This document shows positions 7,851-17,522 of a DNA stretch of 64,000 nucleotides, piece by piece (within the stretch, counting starts at the first letter, position 1; each line of letters starts with the position of its first letter). Made by a program: the position numbers and the translations under genes. The notes under the pieces were generated by a model. The model worked only from the letters and a program-made list of their open reading frames with translations. It was not told where the DNA came from and searched no databases. This stretch comes from Burkholderia catarinensis (GTDB lineage Bacteria; Pseudomonadota; Gammaproteobacteria; Burkholderiales; Burkholderiaceae), in assembly GCF_001883705.2 (NCBI RefSeq), contig NZ_MDEQ02000014.1, positions 124,001 to 188,000 of the forward strand, written 5' to 3'.

Positions 7851-7889
7851 GCGCGGGCGAATGGCTCCTCCCCTGACATTCGCCTGCGC
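7851..7889 (+). promoter_or_regulatory. Long stem-loop in the dctA leader
   Basis: GCGCGGGCGAATG (7851-7863) pairs with CATTCGCCTGCGC (7877-7889) over 13 bp including one G-T wobble. The 13-nt loop contains CTCCTCCCC. The stem starts 27 nt after the leader ORF stop and ends 46 nt before the dctA GTG. The pyrimidine loop could pair with a purine-rich SD. Not followed by a T-run. Confidence 0.55.
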
Positions 7890-7935
7890 GTGTGACGCCG
7901 TTTCCATCGGCTCATCTACATCAGCAGGAACCATC

Positions 7936-9225
7936 GTGAAGAAGAAACCCTTCTACAAAGTGCTCTATGTGCAGGTGATCTTCGCCATCATCGTCGGCGT
8001 GATCCTCGGCCACTTCTACCCGGCACTCGCCACCGACATGAAGCCGCTCGGCGACGGCTTCATCAAGCTGATCAAGATGGTGATCGGGCCGATCATCTTC
8101 TGTACGGTCGTCACCGGCATCGCCGGCATGGAAGACATGAAGAAGGTGGGCCGCGTCGGCGGCAAGGCGCTGCTGTACTTCGAGATCGTGTCGACCTTCG
8201 CGCTGCTGCTCGGCCTCGCGGCCACGCACATCCTGCGCCCGGGCGTCGGCTTCAACATCGATCCGGCGACGCTCGACGGCAAGGCCGTCGCGTCGTACGC
8301 GGCGAAGGCGCACGGGCAGTCGACGGTCGACTTCCTGATGCACATCATCCCGAACACGATGGTCGATGCGTTCGCGCAGGGCGAGATCCTGCAGATCCTG
8401 CTGATCGCGCTGCTGTTCGGCAGCGTGCTCGCGCACCTCGGCGAGCGCGGCAAGGTCGTCACCGACTTCATCGACGGGCTCACGCGCGTGCTGTTCGGCA
8501 TCGTGCACATCGTCACGAAGCTGGCGCCGATCGGCGCGTTCGGCGCGATGGCGTTCACGATCGGCAAGTACGGCGTCGGCTCGCTGGTGCCGCTGCTCAA
8601 GCTGATCGGCACGTTCTACCTGACGTCGATCGTGTTCGTGCTCGTCGTGCTCGGTACGATCGCGCGCGTCACGGGCTTCTCGATCATCCGCTTCGTGTCC
8701 TACATCAAGGAAGAACTGCTGATCGTGCTCGGCACGAGCTCGTCGGAAGCCGCGCTGCCGCAGCTGATGGAAAAGCTCGAGAAGGCAGGCTGCTCGCGTT
8801 CGGTCGTCGGCCTCGTCGTGCCGACCGGCTATTCGTTCAACCTCGACGGCACCAACATCTACATGACGATGGCCGTGCTGTTCATCGCGCAGGCGACCAA
8901 CATCGAACTGACGTGGATGCAGCAGCTCACGCTGCTCGCGGTCGCGATGCTGACGTCGAAGGGCGCGAGCGGTGTCACGGGCGCGGGCTTCATCACGCTC
9001 GCCGCGACGCTGGCCGTCGTGCCGACGATCCCGCTGTCGGGCATGGTGCTGATCCTCGGCATCGACCGCTTCATGAGCGAATGCCGCGCGCTGACCAACA
9101 TCGTCGGCAACGGCGTCGCGACGGTCGTCGTGTCCGCATGGGAGAAGGAGCTCGACCGCAACAAGCTGCGCCAGGCGCTGAAGGGCGGCGGCGAAGTCCC
9201 GACGACCGAGACGGCCGGCGTCTGA
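7936..9225 (+). CDS. dctA: C4-dicarboxylate transport protein
   Basis: This 429-residue member of the dicarboxylate/amino acid:cation symporter family imports succinate, fumarate and malate. Family motifs are VIGPIIFCTVVTGIAGM, the serine-rich GTSSSEAALPQLMEKLE hairpin, PTGYSFNLDGTNIYMTM and KGASGVTGAGFITLAATL. GTG 7936 (KKKPFYKVLYVQVIFAIIVG) is chosen because AGGAA lies 5 nt upstream and it matches the usual DctA N-terminus; the open frame extends to 7795 without family similarity. It sits behind a sigma-54-type promoter and a long leader, and next to dctB-dctD. Confidence 0.95.
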   Translation: MKKKPFYKVLYVQVIFAIIVGVILGHFYPALATDMKPLGDGFIKLIKMVIGPIIFCTVVTGIAGMEDMKKVGRVGGKALLYFEIVSTFALLLGLAATHILRPGVGFNIDPATLDGKAVASYAAKAHGQSTVDFLMHIIPNTMVDAFAQGEILQILLIALLFGSVLAHLGERGKVVTDFIDGLTRVLFGIVHIVTKLAPIGAFGAMAFTIGKYGVGSLVPLLKLIGTFYLTSIVFVLVVLGTIARVTGFSIIRFVSYIKEELLIVLGTSSSEAALPQLMEKLEKAGCSRSVVGLVVPTGYSFNLDGTNIYMTMAVLFIAQATNIELTWMQQLTLLAVAMLTSKGASGVTGAGFITLAATLAVVPTIPLSGMVLILGIDRFMSECRALTNIVGNGVATVVVSAWEKELDRNKLRQALKGGGEVPTTETAGV

Positions 9226-9343
9226 CATCATGAAGGAGCAGGCGGCGGCACCGCCCGCCGGCGGCGCGGCACGCGGCGGCCGAGGCGTTGATGCGGAGGC
9301 CTATGACACAATAGGCGATCCGCATCGCCAGGAAGCCTCGACC

Positions 9344-11235
<1,892 letters not shown>

Positions 11236-11239
<4 letters not shown>

Positions 11240-11528
11240 GGTCTGTTTACGCTAATAACGGGGTTGCGAACGTGCCTTTCCGCCTGTAGTGCAAGGAGAG
11301 AGGAGGCGCAATAGCCGTAGCTATTGCAACGACGAACGACGCCGCAATGCGGGCGGAAAGGCACGTTCCCCTGTTTGGAAAAAATCATTTGTGGGGCTGG
11401 CTACCAGAAGGGCCGATCGCCGAGTCATACTCCTCGCGAATGCGTCGAGTATTCGCTTTGTCGCATTCCTTGCGCTAGGCCCTTCTGGTGGCCAGCGCAA
11501 GCCCGTTATTAGCGTGAACAGACCCTAG
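11236..11528. mobile_element. 285-bp MITE-like inverted-repeat element with CTAG target duplication
   Basis: The element (11240-11524) is bounded by ~29-bp terminal inverted repeats starting GGTCTGTT(T/C)ACGCTAATAACG with two mismatches, and flanked by direct repeats CTAG (11236-11239, 11525-11528). Inside are two more hairpins: a 17-bp perfect stem (11268-11284 with 11352-11368) and a 17-bp stem with one mismatch (11398-11414 with 11478-11494). The whole can fold as a three-way junction. There is no transposase. A 4-bp YTAR-type duplication is typical of IS5-family transposition, so this is probably a non-autonomous derivative. It separates dctB from dctD. Confidence 0.85.
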
Positions 11529-11606
11529 GCCCGGTCGGCGAACGACCGGCATCAACGCAGCCGCGCGCGAGACCGCTGCGCGGCCCGCCAGGAGCAAGTG
11601 AGTACG

Positions 11607-12962
11607 ATGGCCAACCGGCTGCAAGTGATCTATATCGAAGACGATGCGCTCGTTCGCCGGGCGAGCGTGCAGAGCCTTCAGCTGGCGGGCTTCGACGTCG
11701 CCGGCTTCGAGTCGGCCGAAGCGGCCGAGAAGGCGGTCGTCGCGGATACCGCCGGCGCGATCGTCAGCGACATCCGGCTGCCCGGCGCAAGCGGCCTCGA
11801 CCTGCTTGCGCAGTGCCGCGAGCGCGTGCCCGACGTGCCCGTGATCCTCGTCACCGGGCACGGCGACATCTCGATGGCCGTGCAGGCGATGCGCGACGGC
11901 GCGTACGACTTCATCGAAAAACCGTTCGCGGCCGAGCGCCTGATCGAGACGGTGCGCCGCGCGCTCGAGCGCCGCGAGCTCGTGCTCGAGAACCATGCGC
12001 TGCGGCGCGAGCTGGCCGGGCAGAACGTCGTCGCGCCGCGCATCATCGGCCGCAGCCCCGCGATCGAGCAGGTGCGCAAGCTGATCGCGAACGTCGCGCC
12101 GACCGACGCGTCGGTGCTGATCAACGGCGACACGGGCGCGGGCAAGGAGCTGATCGCGCGCAGCCTGCACGAGCTGTCGCCGCGCCGCGACAAGCCGTTC
12201 ATCGCGGTGAACTGCGGCGCGCTGCCCGAACCGATGTTCGAGTCGGAGATGTTCGGCTACGAGCCCGGCGCGTTCACCGGCGCCGCGAAACGGCGCGTCG
12301 GCAAGCTCGAATACGCGTCCGGCGGCACGCTGTTCCTCGACGAAATCGAAAGCATGCCGCTCGCGCTGCAGGTGAAGCTGCTGCGCGTGCTGCAGGACGG
12401 CGTGCTGGAGCGGCTCGGCTCGAACCAGCCGATCCGCGTGAACTGCCGTGTCGTCGCGGCCGCGAAGGGCGACATGGGCGAGCTCGTCGCGGCCGGCACG
12501 TTCCGGCGCGACCTGCTGTACCGGCTCAACGTCGTGACGATCGCGCTGCCGCCGCTCGCCGAGCGCCGCGAGGACATCGTGCCGCTGTTCGAGCACTTCA
12601 TGCTCGATGCGGCCGTGCGTTACGGGCGGCCCGCGCCGGTGCTGACCGACCGGCAGCGCGCGAGCCTGATGCAGCGCGACTGGCCCGGCAACGTGCGCGA
12701 GCTGCACAACGCGGCCGACCGCTTCGTGCTCGGCGTGGCCGACATGCCGCAGGAAACGGGCGCGGCCGGCGACGAGGCCGACAACGACCAGACGCTGAAG
12801 GAGCGCATCGAGCAGTTCGAGCGCGCGGTGATCGCCGAGGCGCTGAACCAGACGGGCGGCGCGGTCGCCGCGACGGCCGACCGGCTGCATGTCGGCAAGG
12901 CGACGCTGTACGAGAAGATGAAGCGCTACGGGCTGTCGGCGAAAGGCGAAACCGAGCGCTGA
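11607..12962 (+). CDS. dctD: C4-dicarboxylate response regulator, sigma-54-dependent activator
   Basis: This 451-residue protein has a receiver domain (acidic pair ED(D) at 11-13, phospho-acceptor Asp55 in SDIRLPG), an AAA+ domain with Walker A GDTGAGKE, the sigma-54 contact loop GAFTGA, Walker B GTLFLDEIES, and a Fis-type helix-turn-helix at the C-terminus (AVAATADRLHVGKATLYEKMK). It should activate the -24/-12 promoter before dctA. Start is uncertain: AGGAG (11590-11594) is 12 nt before ATG 11607 but only 3 nt before GTG 11598. Read-through from dctB must cross the inserted inverted-repeat element. Confidence 0.92.
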   Translation: MANRLQVIYIEDDALVRRASVQSLQLAGFDVAGFESAEAAEKAVVADTAGAIVSDIRLPGASGLDLLAQCRERVPDVPVILVTGHGDISMAVQAMRDGAYDFIEKPFAAERLIETVRRALERRELVLENHALRRELAGQNVVAPRIIGRSPAIEQVRKLIANVAPTDASVLINGDTGAGKELIARSLHELSPRRDKPFIAVNCGALPEPMFESEMFGYEPGAFTGAAKRRVGKLEYASGGTLFLDEIESMPLALQVKLLRVLQDGVLERLGSNQPIRVNCRVVAAAKGDMGELVAAGTFRRDLLYRLNVVTIALPPLAERREDIVPLFEHFMLDAAVRYGRPAPVLTDRQRASLMQRDWPGNVRELHNAADRFVLGVADMPQETGAAGDEADNDQTLKERIEQFERAVIAEALNQTGGAVAATADRLHVGKATLYEKMKRYGLSAKGETER

Positions 12963-12969
12963 AAAGCAA

Positions 12970-13009
12970 ACGGACCGCGGAACCGGGCTGCCCGGTCGTG
13001 CGGTCCGTT
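12970..13009. terminator. Bidirectional terminator between dctD and the thioredoxin-like gene
   Basis: ACGGACCGC and GCGGTCCGT form a 9-bp outer stem with an inner CCGGG-CTG-CCCGG stem. On the minus strand the stem is followed by TTTGCTTTTC, so it probably ends the minus-strand gene. It may also stop dctD transcripts. Confidence 0.6.
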
Positions 13010-13056
13010 ATCGGCGAAGGGCGTTGCGTGCCCCTTCGATTCCGATCCGGCGGCGC

Positions 13057-13593
13057 TCAGGCCGCGTTGCTGTCGAGCGCCTTCTTGAGCAGCGCGTCGA
13101 GTTCCGCGAACTGCGGTGCGCCGACATAGCGCTTCAGGATCTTGCCGTCCTTGTCGACGACGAAGGTCGTCGGCGTGAGCTGCACGTTGCCGAACTGCTT
13201 CGCGACGCTGCCGTCGTCGAGCGCGACCTTGAACGGCAACTGGCGCGTCTGCGCGTAGTTCGCGACGTACATCGGCGGATCGTAGTTCATCGCGACCGCG
13301 ACGAATTCCAGCCCCTGACCCTTGAAGCGGTTATAGGTATCGACCATCTGCGGCATTTCCTGCATGCAGGTCGCGCAGCTCGTCGCCCAGAAGTTCACGA
13401 GATAGACCTTGCCCTTCAGGTCGCCGGCGGTCGAGACCTTCTGGCCCGACAGTAGCGTGAACGTCGCGTCCGGCACGGTGGACTTGCCGCTGAACGCGAA
13501 GAAGCCGGCTACGGCGATCGCCGCGACGACGACGGCGGCGACGATGTAGCGGACGGGGCCGGCGCTGCGGCGGGCGGGAGGCGTGGTGTTCAT
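13057..13593 (-). CDS. Membrane-anchored thioredoxin-like protein (TlpA/ResA type)
   Basis: This 178-residue protein has an N-terminal membrane anchor (about residues 15-35) and a periplasmic thioredoxin fold with the active site WATSCATC (Cys73 and Cys76), followed by NYDPPMYVANYAQ and the cis-Pro region TPTTFVVDKDG. Such proteins reduce periplasmic thiols, often in cytochrome c or oxidase maturation. ATG 13593 (MNTTPPARRS) is preferred over ATG 13629 because it places the helix near the start and has GAGAG upstream. It is a single gene facing dctD. Confidence 0.85.
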   Translation of the reverse strand: MNTTPPARRSAGPVRYIVAAVVVAAIAVAGFFAFSGKSTVPDATFTLLSGQKVSTAGDLKGKVYLVNFWATSCATCMQEMPQMVDTYNRFKGQGLEFVAVAMNYDPPMYVANYAQTRQLPFKVALDDGSVAKQFGNVQLTPTTFVVDKDGKILKRYVGAPQFAELDALLKKALDSNAA

Positions 13594-13753
13594 CTGGTGC
13601 TCTCGGAGTCGGTCGATGACGCGGATCAATGCAAGGGACGTCGAAATTCGACGCCCATTTTAGCGCGAATGCCGCGCGCGCACCGGTGGCGGTCACGCAT
13701 CCCGGTTTTCACGTTCGGCGGATAATGCCCGTTTTGTCTGCCCGATCCACGCC

Positions 13754-14326
13754 ATGCCGAAGGAAGTCATCGATTCGTTACGCCCCCTTTATCGCCCGCT
13801 GCGACACTTCGCCGCGCTCGCCTGCATGAGCGCGGCGCTGGCCGCGTGCTCGCCGTCGTACGACTGGCGCACGCTGCACAACGATGCCGGCTACACGATC
13901 GACCTGCCGGCGAAGCCGACCGTCGAGGAGCAGCCGGTGGCGATCGGCGGCGCGTCGATGCCGATGCGGATGCAGGCCGCACACGTCGACGGCGCGGTGT
14001 TCGCCGTCGGCACGCTGACGCTGCCCGACGACCGCGACGACACGCGCCGCGCGGCGCTCGAGTTCCTGCGCGCCGGGTTGTCCCGCAACCTCGAGGGCGC
14101 GCCGCAGACGGCTTCGGTGCCCGTGCCGCTCGCGGCCGGCGGCGGGGTGAACGGGCTCGAGCTGCGCATCGCGGGCGCGGCCGCCGGCGGCGATGGCGCG
14201 CGCAAGACGATCGTCGCGCGGCTTGCCGCCCGCGGCCGGCACGCCTACCAGGCCGTCGTCATCGCCGACGGGCCGCTCGCGCAGGAGCAGCTCGACCAGT
14301 TTTTCGGTTCGTTCAAACTCGACTGA
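13754..14326 (+). CDS. Predicted lipoprotein of unknown function
   Basis: This 190-residue protein starts with a basic segment and hydrophobic stretch ending in a lipobox (SAALAAC, Cys about 32), so it is likely a lipoprotein. The mature part (YDWRTLHNDAGYTIDLPAKPTVEEQP) resembles periplasmic proteins that carry a small beta-rich domain; I cannot assign a function. No good SD precedes ATG 13754. It converges with comM across a 333-bp gap. Confidence 0.7.
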   Translation: MPKEVIDSLRPLYRPLRHFAALACMSAALAACSPSYDWRTLHNDAGYTIDLPAKPTVEEQPVAIGGASMPMRMQAAHVDGAVFAVGTLTLPDDRDDTRRAALEFLRAGLSRNLEGAPQTASVPVPLAAGGGVNGLELRIAGAAAGGDGARKTIVARLAARGRHAYQAVVIADGPLAQEQLDQFFGSFKLD

Positions 14327-14659
14327 TGGCGGCCGGCGAGGGGGCTCAGACACTCTGTGACAACTGAAAGTTCATTCGCAGCTTTCAACGCTAATCGCCG
14401 GATTTTGCGAGGGTTTTTCGGCTATCCACAGCGCATGTGGATAACTTTGTTGAAAAGTTGCCCGAATTGCCCGCTGAGCCGCGCCGGACGGCCTTTCGGC
14501 CCGTTTGGTCGCGCGCTCGCTGTTTGAGAAAAATCAATAAAAACAAAGGGATACGGATCCCGTTGCGCAAAGGCCTCCGCGAGCCGCGATCCGGGGCCGG
14601 ATTCGTGAAATTGTGCATAAGTCAAGTCTTGACAGCCGGATTTTGTCCTCAGAGGGCGC
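14327..14659. other. Non-coding convergent gap with DnaA-box palindrome
   Basis: This 333-bp, comparatively AT-rich gap lies between two converging genes. It contains a palindrome of DnaA boxes (14422-14444), a TGAAAG/CTTTCA inverted repeat (about 14362-14385), GGCC-TTTC-GGCC (about 14490-14500), GGGAT-ACG-GATCCC (about 14548-14560) and the palindrome GTCAAG-T-CTTGAC near 14617-14629. No protein gene is supported. A small RNA or a DnaA-binding locus are both possible. Confidence 0.5.
14422..14444. promoter_or_regulatory. Pair of inverted DnaA boxes
   Basis: CTATCCACA (14422-14430) is one base off the DnaA consensus, and TGTGGATAA (14436-14444) is the exact consensus on the other strand. The core TATCCACA-N5-TGTGGATA is a perfect inverted repeat. 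The following ACTTTGTTGAAAAG resembles sequences near DnaA boxes at chromosome origins, but no dnaA, rpmH or gid genes are nearby. Confidence 0.5.
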
Positions 14660-16240
14660 TCACAGTCCCGTGAGCGCGCGCCGGTAGCGGATCGCCTCGG
14701 CGATCTGCGCGGCCGTCGGCAGCGGGTCGCCGGCCAGGTCGGCGATCGTCCGCGCGACCTTCAGGACACGGAAATACGCACGCGCCGACCAGCCGAAACG
14801 TTCGCCGGCCTCGCGCAGCAGCCGCTCGCCTTCGTCGGTCGGCCGGCACAGATCGTCGGTTTCGCGGCCGCTCAGCATGTGATTCGTCTTGCCCTGCCGG
14901 TCGAGCTGCAGCGCGCGCGCCTGCGCGACCCGCGCGGCCACCGCCGCGCTTGGCTCGCCGGGCGCCGATGAGCGGGTCGCGAGTTCGGCCGGCGACAGCG
15001 CGGGCAGGTCGATCTGGATGTCGATGCGGTCGAGGAGCGGCCCCGACAGCTTGCGCAGGTAGCGCGCGGCGATGTCCGGCGAGCAGCGGCAGCGCCCAGA
15101 CGGATCGCCGTGCCAGCCGCATGGGCACGGGTTCATCGCGGCGATCAGCTGGCATGCGGCCGGAAAGTCGGCTTGCTGGGCCGCGCGCGAGATCGTGATG
15201 CGGCCGGCTTCCAGCGGCTCGCGCAGCATCTCGAGCACATGCCGGTCGAATTCGGGCAATTCGTCGAGGAACAGCACGCCGAGGTGCGCGAGCGTGATTT
15301 CGCCCGGCTGCGGCGGGTTGCGGCCGCCGACCAGCGCGGCGGCGCTCGACGAGTGATGCGGCGAGCGGAACGGCCGCCGGCGCCACTGCGCGGGCGAGAA
15401 GCCGAGGCGGCTCGCGGAGAGGAGGGCAGCCGATGCCAGCGCCTCGTCGTCGGTCAGCGGCGGCAGGAGGCCGGCCAGCCGCGCGGCCAGCATCGACTTG
15501 CCGGCCCCCGGCGGCCCGACCATCAGCATGTGATGGCCGCCCGCGGCGGCGACTTCCAGCGCGCGCCGCGCGCCGCGCTGGCCGACCACATCCGCGAGAT
15601 CGGGTGCGGCCGGCGCAGGCAGGCCGTCGAGACAGGGCGCCGCGACCGGCATCAGTCGCCCGTCAGGCGCATCGGCGAGGTGCGCGCACAGCGCGGGCAG
15701 GTCGCGCGCGCCGAACACCGTGACGCCCGGCACGAGCGCGGCCTCGGCCGCGCTGTCGAGCGGCAGGTACAGCTCTGGCGGGCGCGACGTCGCGGCGGAA
15801 TCCGGGCCGGAACCAGGGCTCGATCCGGTTTCTCCGGTGCGCCGGTCCCGTGCCGCGCCGCACGCCATCGCGAACGCGCCGCGCATCGGCCGCAGCGCGC
15901 CGGTCAGCGACAGCTCGCCCGCGAATTCGCGGCCGGCCAGCGCGTCGGCCGGGATCTGGCCGTTCGCGGCGAGGATGCCGAGCGCAATCGGCAGGTCGAA
16001 CCGGCCCGACTCCTTCGGCAGATCGGCCGGCGCGAGGTTGACGGTGATGCGGCGCACCGGGAATTCGAATCCGCAGTTCTGCAGCGCGGCGCGAACGCGC
16101 TCGCGGCTTTCGCGGACTTCGAGATCGGGCAGGCCGACGATCGAGAACGACGGCAGCCCGTTGGCGAGATGGACTTCGACGGTGACGTCCGGCGCACGGC
16201 CGGATGCGGGCGCGCGACTGCGCACCACGGCGAGCGACAT
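14660..16240 (-). CDS. comM: YifB/ComM-type magnesium chelatase-like AAA+ ATPase
   Basis: This 526-residue protein has an N-terminal Lon-like domain (VEVHLANGLPSFSIVGLPD; LAPADLPKESGRFDLPIALGIL), an AAA+ domain with Walker A GPPGAGKS and Walker B LFLDELPEF, the zinc-like MNPCPCGWHGD segment, and a C-terminal MgChl domain. ComM is a hexameric helicase that promotes branch migration during natural transformation. ATG 16240 has AGGAG 7 nt upstream. The segment around residues 165-195 (RDRRTGETGSSPGSGPDSAATSR) is a low-complexity insertion. comF lies 16 kb away in the same window. Confidence 0.93.
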   Translation of the reverse strand: MSLAVVRSRAPASGRAPDVTVEVHLANGLPSFSIVGLPDLEVRESRERVRAALQNCGFEFPVRRITVNLAPADLPKESGRFDLPIALGILAANGQIPADALAGREFAGELSLTGALRPMRGAFAMACGAARDRRTGETGSSPGSGPDSAATSRPPELYLPLDSAAEAALVPGVTVFGARDLPALCAHLADAPDGRLMPVAAPCLDGLPAPAAPDLADVVGQRGARRALEVAAAGGHHMLMVGPPGAGKSMLAARLAGLLPPLTDDEALASAALLSASRLGFSPAQWRRRPFRSPHHSSSAAALVGGRNPPQPGEITLAHLGVLFLDELPEFDRHVLEMLREPLEAGRITISRAAQQADFPAACQLIAAMNPCPCGWHGDPSGRCRCSPDIAARYLRKLSGPLLDRIDIQIDLPALSPAELATRSSAPGEPSAAVAARVAQARALQLDRQGKTNHMLSGRETDDLCRPTDEGERLLREAGERFGWSARAYFRVLKVARTIADLAGDPLPTAAQIAEAIRYRRALTGL

Positions 16241-16348
16241 GGCGAGGCTCCTGTAAACAGACGGGCGACGGCCGTTCGAGGCCGCATGCCGCGGGAATCG
16301 GAGGAATCGGTGCGCGCTTGCCGGCGTGGCGCGGGGAAAGAACGAGGC

Positions 16349-16468
16349 ACTGCGGAACGACGAACTGCGAAGAGCGATGAACTGCGAAGAGCGGGAGGAC
16401 TGCGAAGAGCGGGGGGACTGCGAAGAGCGGGGGGACTGCGAAGAACGACGGACGACGAAGAACGGCGG
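16349..16468. repeat. 17-18-bp tandem repeat (six units)
   Basis: Units start at 16364, 16381, 16399, 16417, 16435 and 16452, with core ACTGCGAAGAGCGGGGGG. Units 3 and 4 are identical, unit 2 differs by one base, and the outer units are degenerate and 17 bp long. A related 15-bp unit begins at 16349. The array fills much of the 299-bp non-coding gap between ubiK and comM, both on the minus strand. Confidence 0.9.
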
Positions 16469-16539
16469 AGCGGCTTCAGGGCGGCGGGCGCGGGCCGCAC
16501 GAGGCGGCCCGCGCCCGGACCTTGCGGCCGGGTGGGGCG

Positions 16540-16791
16540 TCAGGCCTGCGGCGCTGCGAGCTTCTGCTCGAGTTCCGCGACGCGCTTTTCGAGTTCCTCG
16601 AGGCGCACGCGGGTGCGGGCGAGCACTTGCGCCTGCGTGTCGAATTCCTCGCGCGTGACGAGATCGAGTTTCGAAAAGCCTTGCGACAGCATGGCCTTCA
16701 CGTTGCGCTCGACGTCCTTGGCCGGCGAGTTTTTCAGCAGGTCGCTGACACGCGACTGCAGATCGTTGAAAACGTCGCTGGGTTGCTTCAT
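16540..16791 (-). CDS. ubiK: Ubiquinone biosynthesis accessory factor
   Basis: This 83-residue protein matches the UbiK (YqiC/BMFP) family: an amphipathic N-terminal helix (KQPSDVFNDLQSRVSDLL) that binds membranes, a central FSKLDLVTREEFDTQAQVL and a C-terminal coiled coil (RVRLEELEKRVAELEQKLA). In enterobacteria UbiK assists the aerobic ubiquinone hydroxylases with UbiJ. ATG 16791 has AGGAAGGGG upstream. It is divergent from glnK, and the NtrC-like site lies just upstream of its SD. Confidence 0.88.
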   Translation of the reverse strand: MKQPSDVFNDLQSRVSDLLKNSPAKDVERNVKAMLSQGFSKLDLVTREEFDTQAQVLARTRVRLEELEKRVAELEQKLAAPQA

Positions 16792-16806
16792 GTGATTCCC
16801 CTTCCT

Positions 16807-16823
16807 TGCACAAAAAATGTGCA
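16807..16823. promoter_or_regulatory. NtrC-type binding site
   Basis: TGCAC-N7-GTGCA matches the spacing and arms of the NtrC consensus (TGCACC-N5-GGTGCA, 17 bp). It lies about 280 bp upstream of the predicted glnK start of transcription and just upstream of the ubiK SD on the other strand. Enhancer action at that distance is possible for sigma-54 promoters. Confidence 0.5.
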
Positions 16824-17070
16824 TCTTCAGTTGCGTACGTGCCCATGATGCACGCATGACCGGAAATGGTGCGCGCGGAGCGCGAATTCCGAGCATGGCG
16901 CCCGCATGGGTGAATATCCCGGCGAGCCGGGACGTGCGTGCACTCTAGCAACGATCCTTTCGCCGCGCCAGCAAACCGGGCCACGTTGGCCATTCGGCCG
17001 GGCCTCCGCGCCTTACATCACGGGATGCGACCCCGTTCATGAGCCCTTCGAGACGGTGCTCGAACGAACA

Positions 17071-17086
17071 TGGCATGCGAGTTGCT
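17071..17086 (+). promoter_or_regulatory. Sigma-54 promoter of glnK-amtB
   Basis: TGGCAT-N5-TTGCT has GG (17072-17073) and GC (17084-17085) 12 bp apart, as required for -24/-12 promoters. Predicted start is near 17097, 50 nt before glnK. Nitrogen-limitation control through NtrC is the usual arrangement for glnK-amtB. Confidence 0.75.
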
Positions 17087-17146
17087 GAGAAGAGTCCGTT
17101 ACAACATTCAAACCAATTCGACGGGACAACCCAGCGAGAGGACTTC

Positions 17147-17485
17147 ATGAAACTCATTACCGCAATCATCAAGCCGTTCAAGCTCGATGAGACGCGCGAG
17201 GCGCTGTCGGCGCTTGGCGTCTCGGGCATCACGGTGACGGAGGTAAAAGGGTTCGGGCGCCAGAAAGGGCACACCGAGCTGTACCGCGGCGCCGAATACG
17301 TGGTCGATTTCCTGCCGAAGATGAAGATCGAGGCGGCCGTGTCAGACGATCTCGTCGACCAGGCGGTGGAGGCGATCGAGCGGGCCGCGCGCACCGGCAA
17401 GATCGGCGACGGCAAGATTTTCGTCACGCAGATCGAGCAGGTGATCCGGATTCGCACCGGGGAGACAGGCGCAGACGCGCTGTAA
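17147..17485 (+). CDS. glnK: Nitrogen regulatory protein P-II
   Basis: This 112-residue protein has the standard P-II length and sequence: KLITAIIKPFKLDETREAL, the T-loop VKGFGRQKGHTELYRGAEY with the uridylylated Tyr51, and the C-terminal signature TGKIGDGKIFV. P-II trimers bind ATP/ADP and 2-oxoglutarate and dock onto AmtB to block ammonium transport. ATG 17147 has GAGAGGAC upstream; an open frame upstream to 17039 is not part of the family. It is followed by amtB after 37 bp. Confidence 0.96.
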   Translation: MKLITAIIKPFKLDETREALSALGVSGITVTEVKGFGRQKGHTELYRGAEYVVDFLPKMKIEAAVSDDLVDQAVEAIERAARTGKIGDGKIFVTQIEQVIRIRTGETGADAL

Positions 17486-17522
17486 CAGAACACACAAGAC
17501 AAGCGACAAGAGGAAACCCAAG

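Noticed and set aside
7795..7935. Longer dctA starting at ATG 7795
   Set aside because: The extra 47 residues do not resemble DctA and lie across the leader stem-loop. GTG 7936 has an SD and matches the family N-terminus.
11289..11528. A 79-residue protein gene inside the inverted-repeat element
   Set aside because: The frame crosses both hairpins and the terminal repeat, with no SD context or known similarity; the palindromic structure explains the sequence.
11475..12890. Minus-strand 471-residue frame opposite dctD
   Set aside because: Low-complexity antisense translation. The plus-strand DctD motifs are complete.
14422..14444. Chromosomal origin of replication
   Set aside because: Only two DnaA boxes, no AT-rich unwinding region, and no dnaA, dnaN, rpmH, gid or parAB genes nearby.
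16364..16468. CRISPR array
   Set aside because: The units are contiguous 17-18-bp repeats without spacers, and no cas genes are present. It is a tandem repeat.
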